21,572 nt of DNA from Bacillota bacterium (GTDB taxonomy: Bacteria > Bacillota > Clostridia > Oscillospirales > Oscillospiraceae): contig JAEXWS010000201.1 in NCBI GenBank assembly GCA_023406225.1, positions 1 to 21,572 on the forward strand. The letters are read 5' to 3'. Each line of letters begins with the position of its first letter. Within the stretch, counting starts at the first letter, position 1. The notes under the pieces were generated by a model. The model was not told the origin of the DNA. It saw only the letters and a program-made list of their open reading frames with translations, and ran no database searches. Of this stretch, positions 1-6,261 are shown one piece after another. The position numbers and the translations under genes are program-made.

Positions 1-295
1 GGCCCTGGGTGAGCTGATCTCTCCCAAGGACACCCAGCAGAAGGAGCCGGAGCGCATCACCCTCAACGTGACCGACCTTCTGGACGATCTGATCCGCCAG
101 TCGGTGGAGCTGGTGGGCAAGCCGGTGGCGCTGATGCACAAGGAGGACAAGGTGAAGGCCATCCGGTTTTTGAACCAGAACGGCGCGTTCCTCGTCACCA
201 AGTCCGGCGACAAGATCGCCAAATATTTCGGGATATCCAAATACACCCTATATTCTTACATCGATACAAAACAACAGGAGGAGACTGCCACATGA
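1..295 (+). CDS. YheO/DauR-type helix-turn-helix regulator, C-terminal part (5' end outside window)
   Basis: The open frame enters from the left edge (first full codon at base 2) and ends in TGA at 293-295. The visible 97 or so residues include a Lys/Glu-rich segment followed by a helix-turn-helix (IAKYFGISKYTLYSYID). This matches the C-terminal HTH of the YheO-like family, whose missing N-terminal part normally carries a PAS-like ligand-sensing domain. Such proteins are cytoplasmic DNA-binding regulators often found beside amino-acid-metabolising PLP enzymes. Its stop codon overlaps the start of the next gene in an ATGA, so the two are translationally coupled. The regulator therefore probably controls, or responds to the substrate of, the downstream enzyme; that link is inference. 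Family assignment rests only on the C-terminal end. Confidence 0.75.
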   Translation, partial: ALGELISPKDTQQKEPERITLNVTDLLDDLIRQSVELVGKPVALMHKEDKVKAIRFLNQNGAFLVTKSGDKIAKYFGISKYTLYSYIDTKQQEETAT

Positions 296-1767
296 TCGAT
301 CTTTCCATCAACCGGGAGGGCCTGGAGCACAATCTGCAAAAGGCGCGGGAAAACCACATCGTCATCCCCACCATCGCCCAGATGCGGAATCCGGAGACGA
401 TCCCCGAGAAGATCCAGCTTAAGCTCAAGGATGTGGGGCTCTGGGACGTGAATCCCCTGAACCTGTTCCGCATCACCTGGAAAAACGAGGCCAAGGAGCA
501 GAGCGGCGGGTTCCAGGCCGTCCCCAACTACGTGGAGCTGCCCCCCGCCCTCACCGGCGTTCCCTGCCGCATTATTGCCATGGCGGGCAAGTGGTTCCCC
601 ACCGGGTGCCATAAGGTGGGCGCGTCCTTCGGGTGCCTGGCGCCCCGCCTGGTCACGGGGCAGTTCGACGCGGCGTACCACCACGCCGTCTGGCCCTCCA
701 CCGGCAACTACTGCCGGGGCGGCGCGTTCAACTCCAAGCTGCTGGCCTGCGAGTCCGTGGCGATCCTGCCCCAGGACATGTCCAAGGAGCGGTTCGACTG
801 GCTCAAGACCATCGCCGGGCAGATCATCGCCACGCCCGGCTGCGAGTCCAACGTGAAGGAGATCTTCGACAAGACCTGGGAGCTCAAGCAGGACCCCTCC
901 ATGATGATCTTCAACCAGTTCGCGGAGATGGGCAACCCCCTGTGGCACTATAACGTCACCGGAAACGCCCTCAGCGATTTGTTCGAGGCCGTCAAGCGCC
1001 CCGGGGACCGCTTCTCCGGCGCGTGCTTCACCTCCGGCTCCGCGGGTACCATGAGCGCGGGCGATCTGCTGAAGGAGAAATATCCCCGGCTGAAGCTGGG
1101 CGTGGGCGAGGCGCTCCAGTGCCCCACCATCCTGGACAACGGCTTCGGCGGCCACCGCATCGAGGGCATCGGCGACAAGCACATCCCCTGGATCCACAAT
1201 GTGAAAAACACCGATATGGCCATCGCCATCGACGACGAGGACTCCCAGCGCCTGCTGCGCCTGTTCAACACGCCCGACGGCCAAAAGTATTTGAAGGAAG
1301 AACTGGGCCTTGACGGTGCGCTGATCGAAAAGCTCACCTGGATGGGCATCTCCGGCATCGCCAACGTCCTTTGCTGCATCAAGATGGCCAAGTATTACGA
1401 GCTGACCGAGCACGACGTGGTGGCCACCGTCCTGACGGACTCCGCCGTGATGTACGGCAGCCGCATCGAGGAGCTCAACGACATGCACGGGGCTTACAGC
1501 GTGGTGGAGGCCGCCAAGGACCACGCCCTGCACATGCTGGGCCAAAAGACCGACAACCTCCTGGAGCTGACCTACGCCGAGCGCAAGCGGGTCCATAACC
1601 TGAAGTACTATACCTGGGTGGAGCAGCAGCAGATGGACGTGGCGGACCTGAACGCCCAGTGGTACGACACCGAGGGCACCTGGGACGCCGTCCACGCCCA
1701 GGCCGCCGAGCTGGACGCCCTCATCGAAGCGTTCAACGAGGAGGCGGGGGTCCTCAAGGGGATGTGA
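292..1767 (+). CDS. Fold-type II PLP-dependent enzyme (cysteine synthase/threonine dehydratase superfamily), substrate unknown
   Basis: A 491-residue protein whose start ATG lies in the ATGA overlap with the upstream regulator. Features of fold-type II PLP enzymes are visible: a candidate Schiff-base lysine in TGCHKVGASF (K108), a substrate-loop motif STGN (136-139), and a Gly/Ser-rich loop GSAGT (249-253) suited to the cofactor phosphate. It is longer than cysteine synthase (about 300) or diaminopropionate ammonia-lyase (about 400) and has extra C-terminal sequence after residue 400. Clostridial relatives are usually annotated only as PLP-dependent enzyme, beta-subunit-like. Coupling to a YheO-type regulator suggests an inducible amino-acid lyase, dehydratase or beta-replacement enzyme. 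A hairpin just after the stop probably ends the transcript. The family is clear; the reaction is not. Confidence 0.85.
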   Translation: MIDLSINREGLEHNLQKARENHIVIPTIAQMRNPETIPEKIQLKLKDVGLWDVNPLNLFRITWKNEAKEQSGGFQAVPNYVELPPALTGVPCRIIAMAGKWFPTGCHKVGASFGCLAPRLVTGQFDAAYHHAVWPSTGNYCRGGAFNSKLLACESVAILPQDMSKERFDWLKTIAGQIIATPGCESNVKEIFDKTWELKQDPSMMIFNQFAEMGNPLWHYNVTGNALSDLFEAVKRPGDRFSGACFTSGSAGTMSAGDLLKEKYPRLKLGVGEALQCPTILDNGFGGHRIEGIGDKHIPWIHNVKNTDMAIAIDDEDSQRLLRLFNTPDGQKYLKEELGLDGALIEKLTWMGISGIANVLCCIKMAKYYELTEHDVVATVLTDSAVMYGSRIEELNDMHGAYSVVEAAKDHALHMLGQKTDNLLELTYAERKRVHNLKYYTWVEQQQMDVADLNAQWYDTEGTWDAVHAQAAELDALIEAFNEEAGVLKGM

Positions 1768-1769
1768 TG

Positions 1770-1797
1770 TAAAGAGGGGAGCAGGCTCCCCCCTTTA
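1770..1797 (+). terminator. Probable rho-independent terminator after the PLP enzyme
   Basis: The 7-bp stem GGGGAGC/GCTCCCC (1776-1782 and 1785-1791) is extended, across one mismatch, by further AAAG/CTTT pairing. It starts three bases after the stop codon. The T-tract is only three bases long, so strength is uncertain. Confidence 0.55.
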
Positions 1798-1809
1798 GAT
1801 TCCCCCTCG

Positions 1810-2030
1810 CCAGTGACGCCCGTCACTGGTGGACGCCGCCCCCGGCGGCTTGGGCTGGGGAATGTTCGGCAGGTACACGCCCTGCCGAACATGATCGGAT
1901 CTCCTTCTTCCGCCTCCGGCGGAAGAACCGGGGGAACCGCGGGTTCCCCCTGGCCCCCCTCCCGGCGGGGACTTTCTCCCGCCTCCTTTCCATATCAACG
2001 CCGCAGGGCGGGGCTCCCGCCCCGCCCTGC
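1810..2030. repeat. Cluster of perfect inverted repeats (hairpin mosaic)
   Basis: No gene was seen here. The stretch is packed with perfect palindromic arms: 1810-1818/1821-1829 (9 bp), 1835-1840/1844-1849 (6 bp), 1862-1873/1881-1892 (12 bp), 1905-1914/1918-1927 (10 bp), 1930-1938/1942-1950 (9 bp) and 2003-2014/2019-2030 (12 bp). The last hairpin begins right after the stop of the small minus-strand gene and may act as its terminator, though it lacks a T-run. The density is far above chance even for GC-rich DNA and suggests a dispersed intergenic repeat or a structured RNA. Confidence 0.75.
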
Positions 2031-2180
2031 TCATTTCGCCTCGATATAGGCGTCCTCGGCCCGGAGCTGCGCCTCTTGCAGCAGCGTCCAGGCAAGGTCC
2101 GGGTCCTCGTCCTCCAGCGCCTTCAAGGCGTCGCTCACCCCGTTGAATAAGATGGTGTAGCACGCGGGAAGCTCTTCCAT
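2031..2180 (-). CDS. Small conserved clostridial protein, 49 aa, function unknown
   Basis: A minus-strand frame of 49 codons starts with ATG at 2180 and stops with TGA at 2031. A GGGGTG ribosome site sits about six bases upstream of the ATG. The protein begins MEELPACYTILFNGV and ends AEDAYIEAK. It is acidic and looks all-helical, with a Leu-Phe-Asn-Gly segment followed by an ALKALE helix and an LLQEAQLRAED helix. I recall similar short proteins (YxxLFNGVTDAL ... AQxxAEExYI pattern) as common unnamed products in Clostridia; this is from memory, not a search. A perfect 12-bp hairpin directly follows the stop codon. No function can be assigned. A remnant of a perhaps related type lies at 10971-11108. 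Confidence 0.7.
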   Translation of the reverse strand: MEELPACYTILFNGVSDALKALEDEDPDLAWTLLQEAQLRAEDAYIEAK

Positions 2181-2244
2181 AAAATCACCCCAGTCTTACA
2201 TCTGTATTGCTGATTGTAATGCAGACGCGGATTTATTTCTGTAC

Positions 2245-2257
2245 TGCAATTGTTGCA
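2245..2257. promoter_or_regulatory. Short inverted repeat upstream of the ribbon-helix-helix gene, possible operator
   Basis: TGCAA and TTGCA are separated by TTG, giving a 5+3+5 dyad 20 bases before the ATG of the ribbon-helix-helix protein, within the AT-rich spacer between the two divergent small genes. Ribbon-helix-helix proteins often bind dyads in their own promoters, so an autoregulatory operator is possible. The dyad is short and could be chance. Confidence 0.25.
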
Positions 2258-2276
2258 TAAATGTAGTGCGGGGCTG

Positions 2277-2462
2277 ATGGAGATGCGAAAGTTTCAAATT
2301 CCGAAAAATCCGCCGACCACCAGTAAAAGCGTCCGGTTTCCCAACGACGTGATCGAACAGGTGGAGCGGGTGATCCGGGGAACGGACTGCACATTCTCCA
2401 CCTTTATCGTGGAGGCGGTGCGCGTGGCGCTGGAGAATCTGGCGGAGGACTCAAAAACATAA
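2277..2462 (+). CDS. Ribbon-helix-helix (Arc/MetJ-like) small protein
   Basis: A 61-residue protein if started at ATG 2277; ATG 2283 is the alternative. An upstream TTG at 2250 is possible but has no ribosome site. The middle reads TTSKSVRFPNDVIEQVERVI, the pattern of a ribbon-helix-helix DNA-binding domain: a beta strand with alternating Ser/Val/Arg/Phe, then helix one. The second helix is STFIVEAVRVALENLAE. Similar small proteins in Oscillospiraceae are labelled YlcI/YnfO-like or Arc-like. The gene ends 13 bp before the threonine synthase start, and the AAGGAG of that gene overlaps its stop, so the two are probably co-transcribed. It may regulate this operon or simply be a neighbour; no toxin partner is visible. 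Confidence 0.7.
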   Translation: MEMRKFQIPKNPPTTSKSVRFPNDVIEQVERVIRGTDCTFSTFIVEAVRVALENLAEDSKT

Positions 2463-2475
2463 GGAGTTTAACGCG

Positions 2476-3717
2476 ATGAAAAACGTGAAATACGGCAGAT
2501 GCGTCAAGTGCGGCAGGACCTATGAGGCCGTGCCGGACCTGACCACCTGCGCCTGCGGCGGTATTTTGGATATCGTCTATGATTATGACTACATCAAGAC
2601 CCGACTCACCAAAGAGACTCTGGCGGCCCGGGACGAGCGCACCATGTGGCGCTACCGGGAGCTGCTCCCCATCGAGGAGACCACAGAGCCCACGCCCCTG
2701 CGGGTGGGCTGGTCCCCGCTGTATGAGGAGCTGCGCCTGGCGGAGCAATTGGGCTTGAAACGCCTGTGGGTGAAGGACGATGGGCAGAACCCCACCGCCT
2801 CGCTCAAGGACCGGGCCTCCGCCATGGCGGTGGCCAAGGCCCGGGAGGCCGGGGCGAAGGTCATCGCCTGCTCCTCCACGGGCAACGCGGCCAGCTCCCT
2901 GGCGGGCAACGCGGCGGCGGCGGGCCTCAAGACCTACATCTTCGTCCCCTCCCGCGCCCCCAAGGGGAAGGTGGCCCAGCTCATGACCTTCGGCGCCACC
3001 GTCGTCTCCGTCCAGGGCAGCTATGAGGAGACGTTTGAGCTTTCCAAAGCCGCGATTGAGAAATGGGGCTGGTATAACCGCAACGCCGCCATCAATCCCT
3101 ATCTCTCCGAGGGGAAAAAGACCGTCTCCCTGGAGATCATGGAGCAGCTTCAATGGCAGGTGCCGGACTATATCGCCATCTCCGTGGGGGACGGCTGCAC
3201 CATCGCGGGGCTGTGGAAGGGTCTGAAGGACCTGTACGCCATCGGCTTCATCGACCGTCTGCCCCGGCTGATCTCCGCCCAGGCGGAGGGCTGCTGCCCC
3301 CTGAACCGGGCCATTGCGGAGGGGAAGGACTGGCGCCCCATGGAGGAGAACACCCTGGCGGACTCCATCGCCGTGGGCGTGCCCCGGAACGCGGACAAGG
3401 CGCTTATGGCCATCCGGGAGTCGAACGGCCTGGTGGTGAACGTGTCCGATGAAGAGATCATGGCCGCCCAGAAGCTGCTGGGCCGGACCTGCGGCGTGTT
3501 CGGGGAGCCTGCGGGCGTCACCGGCGCGGCGGGCGTGAAGAAGCTGTGCGATCAGGGCGTCATCGGGAAGGACGACACGGTGGTTTCCGTGGTGACGGGC
3601 AACGGCCTCAAGGACGTGGCCAACGCCATCAAAGCCTGCGGCGAGCCCATCACCATCCCAAGCGACATGGAGTTGCTTCTCAAAGCCTTTGCGGACAACG
3701 GGATCGTTGTGGAATGA
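2476..3717 (+). CDS. thrC: Threonine synthase (PLP-dependent), zinc-ribbon type
   Basis: A 413-residue fold-type II PLP enzyme. The N-terminus has a zinc-ribbon-like Cys set (C9, C12, C25, C27), as in many threonine synthases of this class. The Schiff-base lysine is K111 in ASLKDRASA, the substrate loop is SSTGNAAS (133-140), and the phosphate-binding region is SVGDGC (226-231). The enzyme converts O-phosphohomoserine to threonine and phosphate in the cytoplasm. AGGAG lies nine bases before the ATG, overlapping the stop of the ribbon-helix-helix gene. No hom or thrB is nearby, so a threonine-synthase-like paralogue with another substrate cannot be excluded. A perfect palindrome directly downstream acts as terminator. 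Confidence 0.85.
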   Translation: MKNVKYGRCVKCGRTYEAVPDLTTCACGGILDIVYDYDYIKTRLTKETLAARDERTMWRYRELLPIEETTEPTPLRVGWSPLYEELRLAEQLGLKRLWVKDDGQNPTASLKDRASAMAVAKAREAGAKVIACSSTGNAASSLAGNAAAAGLKTYIFVPSRAPKGKVAQLMTFGATVVSVQGSYEETFELSKAAIEKWGWYNRNAAINPYLSEGKKTVSLEIMEQLQWQVPDYIAISVGDGCTIAGLWKGLKDLYAIGFIDRLPRLISAQAEGCCPLNRAIAEGKDWRPMEENTLADSIAVGVPRNADKALMAIRESNGLVVNVSDEEIMAAQKLLGRTCGVFGEPAGVTGAAGVKKLCDQGVIGKDDTVVSVVTGNGLKDVANAIKACGEPITIPSDMELLLKAFADNGIVVE

Positions 3718-3720
3718 TTT

Positions 3721-3762
3721 TCAAAACGCGGCCCTCTCCGATCGGAGAGGGCCGCGTTTTGA
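3721..3762. terminator. Perfect 42-bp palindrome, likely terminator
   Basis: Bases 3721-3741 and 3742-3762 are exact reverse complements. The RNA would form a GC-rich stem flanked by A4/T4, with GATC at the tip. It starts three bases after the threonine synthase stop codon. The symmetrical A and T ends could allow termination in both directions. Confidence 0.8.
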
Positions 3763-3829
3763 CGTTTTATCAAATCATGAAAAACGGGCAACGCCGTCTG
3801 TGGACAGCGGGAGTGCTTCCCGCACGGGG

Positions 3830-3861
3830 GTCCTTCTTTTTCCTTGTCGAAAAAGAAGGAC
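3830..3861. repeat. 13-bp perfect inverted repeat
   Basis: Arms 3830-3842 and 3849-3861 (GTCCTTCTTTTTC and its complement) flank a 6-base loop. It is followed at 3876-3920 by a nested hairpin with CCGAAAAAG/CTTTTTCGG inside CCCCGG/CCGGGG. Confidence 0.8.
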
Positions 3862-4003
3862 GAAGAAAAAGACATCCCCGGGCCGAAAAAGACCGTGGGA
3901 CTTTTTCGGACTTTCCGGGGGCGGGGGCTTCTGCCCGTGTTTACCGATTGTTTTGTGGGTCATCAAGAGTCTTTTGCCACAGAACCACAGGAACGGGGCG
4001 CGC

Positions 4004-4095
4004 CCGGACACCTCCTGCTTCTCTTTTTGCTGCCGCACCGCTCTCTTCCGGAAGTGCCAGACGGCGGCAGTAAAAGAGGAGAGCCAGGTGTCCGG
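4004..4095. repeat. Long imperfect inverted repeat, about 33-bp arms
   Basis: The outer arms CCGGACACCT (4004-4013) and AGGTGTCCGG (4086-4095) are perfect. After an imperfect middle, pairing resumes between the CTCTTTTTGCTGCCGC region (about 4022-4036) and the GGCGGCAGTAAAAGAG region (about 4063-4078). The whole forms a long hairpin like those in MITE- or REP-type elements or structured RNAs. Confidence 0.65.
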
Positions 4096-4219
4096 AACCA
4101 CCTTCCCGACGCAAAAGCTTCCAAACGCGGCGGAAAGCCAAAACATCCGCTACGCCCCGGCGCGAGCCGGATGAAAGCCGCAGGGTCAGCGCCCAAAGTC
4201 TCTCAGCGTGCACGTGACC

Positions 4220-4249
4220 CCCCAAATGACCCGAAGGGGTCATTTGGGG
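4220..4249. repeat. 13-bp perfect hairpin with GAAG loop
   Basis: CCCCAAATGACCC (4220-4232) pairs exactly with 4237-4249 around a GAAG tetraloop. No T-run follows on either strand, so it is not an obvious terminator. Confidence 0.75.
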
Positions 4250-4523
4250 ACTGCCCTTAAGCGCCTTTCTTTTGGACCGTGCACGGCCCGTTTTCTTTGG
4301 GCAAGAGCAGACGGGGCCCCCGCGCGGCCTGCCGCGTGGGGAGAGGAGAAAGGAACGGAGCGGCGGGAGCCCTGCCCGCAGGGCGGGGCGAGCGGAGCGC
4401 AGTTTCTTTCGACGACATGGGGGGTGCGGATGCCTGCTTCCATCGAAGCAATTTATTATAAAGAAGAGTACTTCCCCGCTCCGGGGCGGAGCGCAATCTC
4501 TACATAAACGGGGCCGCCGCGCG

Positions 4524-5189
4524 TCAATACCCCGTCTTTCCCGCCTCCGGCTGTCCATAGCTTTGGAACCGCTCCATGACCTCCGCCATCTGCCCGTCCG
4601 TCAGCACGTTGGGCGTTCCGATGCACATGGCCCGGTATTGCAGCTCCGCCACGTATTCCAGATTGCAGGCCAGGCTGTACGCCCCCCTCAGGTCCTCTCC
4701 GCACACCGCCAGCCCGTGGTTCGCCAATAGGACCGCGCTGCTTTCCCCGGCGGCATCCACGGCGGCCTCCGCCAGCGCGGTGGTGCCGAAGGTGCGGTAG
4801 GGCGCGCAGGGGACCAGGGCGGCGCCGGCGTCTGCGATGGCGTAGTGGACCGCCCGGAGGGGCTGGCCCAGCACCGCGAAGGTGGTGCAGAACACGGAGT
4901 GGGTGTGGACCACCGCCCGGGCCCGGGGCTTGCGCCTGTAAAAGGCGGCGTGGAGCGCCCACTCGCTGGAGGGCTTCCGGGCCCCGTCCGCGGTCCGCCC
5001 CTCCAGATCCGTCACCACCACGTCGGCGGGAGCGGTGGAGAAGTAGTCCATCCCCGAGGGGCTGACGGCCATCAGCCCCCGCTTCGCGTCATAGATGCTG
5101 AGATTGCCGCTGGTGCCCGCCGCAAGGCCCGCGGCGCTCATTTTCCGCCCGTATTCCACGATCAGCTCCCGTTCCGTCTGCATCAGCAT
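4524..5189 (-). CDS. Class II aldolase, probably 5-methylthioribulose-/5-deoxyribulose-1-phosphate aldolase
   Basis: A 221-residue protein of the FucA/class II (zinc) aldolase family. The start ATG at 5189 is chosen because AAAGGAGGT lies eight bases upstream. The metal and catalytic residues line up with L-fuculose-phosphate aldolase: E76 in SSEWALH, H95 and H97 in VVHTHS, and H158 in NHGLAVCG, with the same spacing as FucA E73/H92/H94/H155. It is the third gene of an operon after mtnK- and mtnA-like genes, 19 bp behind the latter. Known operons of this make-up cleave 5-methylthioribulose-1-phosphate or 5-deoxyribulose-1-phosphate into dihydroxyacetone phosphate plus 2-methylthioacetaldehyde or acetaldehyde. 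The substrate is inferred from context. No strong terminator follows, only a 7-bp hairpin at 4477-4493. Confidence 0.85.
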   Translation of the reverse strand: MLMQTERELIVEYGRKMSAAGLAAGTSGNLSIYDAKRGLMAVSPSGMDYFSTAPADVVVTDLEGRTADGARKPSSEWALHAAFYRRKPRARAVVHTHSVFCTTFAVLGQPLRAVHYAIADAGAALVPCAPYRTFGTTALAEAAVDAAGESSAVLLANHGLAVCGEDLRGAYSLACNLEYVAELQYRAMCIGTPNVLTDGQMAEVMERFQSYGQPEAGKTGY

Positions 5190-5208
5190 GTCCGGGGACC
5201 TCCTTTCA

Positions 5209-6261
5209 TCAATAAAACGGCCGAACCGGCGTTTCAAAATACCGCGCCAGCTCTCCGGGGGCGTATACGCCCTTGTCCGTCACCACGGCGGAGATCAGCT
5301 CCGGCGGCGTCACGTCGAAGGCGGGATAGAGGGCCTTCACCCCCGGCGCCGTATGGGGCACGCCGTGGATGCGCACCACCTGTCCGGGGTCCCGCATCTC
5401 GATCACGATGTCCGCCCGGGTGGATTTATCCCCGTCGGGAATGCCCGTCACGTAGTAGGGCACGCCGAAGTGCCGGGCCAGCAGGGCCAGCTGGAAGGTG
5501 CCGATCTTGTTGGCCACGTGCCCGTCCCGGGTGATGGTGTCCGCCGCCGAGGTGAGCGCGCCGATGTCCCCCCGCTCCATGGCCCAGGCCGCCATGTTGT
5601 CTGTGAGCACCGTGGTATCGAAGCCCGCCTGGGCGAAGCAGCTGGCCGTGAGCCGGGCCCCCTGGAGATAGGGCCGCGTCTCCGCGCAGTATACCCGGAA
5701 GGTCCTGCCCCGGGCCTTGGCGGCCCGGATGAGCGCGCCGATCACCGTCTCCCCGTAGCACTGGGTCAAAAGGGACCCGCCGTCCGGGATCAGCTCCGCC
5801 AGGCGGTCCCCCACCGGCCGCATCGCCGCGTACCTGCGGTTCAGGGATTCCACCGTGGCCTCCACCACGGCCTCCACAGGATCCCGTCCCGCCGCAAGGG
5901 CCGCCTCCGCCGCGTCCGCGCAGCGGCGGGTGATCTGGCCGTACCGGTTGGCGGTGGTGGGCCGGGCGTTGGCTAGGACCTCCGCCGCCCGCCGCAGAAA
6001 GGCGGACTGCTCCCCGGCGCTCCGGCCCCGGACCTGCCGCGCCGCCAGGGCCATCCCCATGCCCACGGCGGTATACGGCCCCGCGCTCTGGGTCACCATG
6101 TCCGCCACGGCCTGGGCCACCTCCTGATAGGCGGTGCAGGTGACGAAGCGCACCTCCGTCGGGTAGACCCTGCGGTCCAGGATGCGGACCGCGCCGTTAT
6201 CATACCAGGCGACGTTCTCGTACCGCAGCAGGAACGGCATATCCCGATCCATTCGCTCCAT
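5209..6261 (-). CDS. mtnA: S-methyl-5-thioribose-1-phosphate isomerase or 5-deoxyribose-1-phosphate isomerase (MtnA/DrdI family)
   Basis: A 350-residue member of the MtnA/eIF2B-like isomerase family, converting the aldose-1-phosphate to the ketose-1-phosphate. Visible signatures are RPTTANR (100-106), the catalytic-type cysteine C168 in LLTQCYGE (canonical LTHCN), ETRPYLQGARLTA (184-196), TDNMAA, the catalytic-type aspartate D251 in SAADTI (canonical GADRI) and VANKIGT (259-265). Several signature positions differ from textbook MtnA, which would suit the DrdI branch acting on 5-deoxyribose-1-phosphate. GGAGG lies about seven bases before the ATG at 6261. The 5' end overlaps the kinase gene by 62 bp, so translation is probably coupled. 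Family is firm; substrate preference is open. Confidence 0.88.
   Translation of the reverse strand: MERMDRDMPFLLRYENVAWYDNGAVRILDRRVYPTEVRFVTCTAYQEVAQAVADMVTQSAGPYTAVGMGMALAARQVRGRSAGEQSAFLRRAAEVLANARPTTANRYGQITRRCADAAEAALAAGRDPVEAVVEATVESLNRRYAAMRPVGDRLAELIPDGGSLLTQCYGETVIGALIRAAKARGRTFRVYCAETRPYLQGARLTASCFAQAGFDTTVLTDNMAAWAMERGDIGALTSAADTITRDGHVANKIGTFQLALLARHFGVPYYVTGIPDGDKSTRADIVIEMRDPGQVVRIHGVPHTAPGVKALYPAFDVTPPELISAVVTDKGVYAPGELARYFETPVRPFY

Larger units (their letters stand above)
3763..4523. repeat. Non-coding, hairpin-rich spacer, probable composite repeat element
   Basis: I see no convincing gene in about 760 bp. Open frames in several registers overlap each other, have no ribosome site and encode Arg/Pro-rich low-complexity protein. 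Instead there are many inverted repeats: 3807-3823 (6-bp arms), 3830-3861 (13), 3876-3920 (nested 9 plus 6), 4004-4095 (long imperfect), 4220-4249 (13), 4369-4384 (7) and 4477-4493 (7). T-rich and A-rich blocks such as CTTCTTTTTC/GAAAAAGAAG alternate with GC-rich blocks. This resembles dispersed intergenic repeats of Oscillospiraceae genomes, or a non-autonomous mobile element; identity is not established. Confidence 0.6.

Noticed and set aside
256..1695. A 479-codon minus-strand frame opposite the PLP enzyme, and similar long antisense frames opposite thrC, mtnK, DUF4317 and the aldo/keto reductase
   Set aside because: All mirror real genes, show low-complexity His/Leu/Gly composition and lack recognisable motifs.
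3807..4384. CRISPR-like repeats
   Set aside because: The inverted repeats differ from each other and are not regularly spaced; there are no cas genes.
3763..4558. Several overlapping frames of 70-205 codons in the hairpin-rich spacer
   Set aside because: They are Arg/Pro-rich in all registers, have no ribosome site and run through inverted repeats; treated as non-coding.
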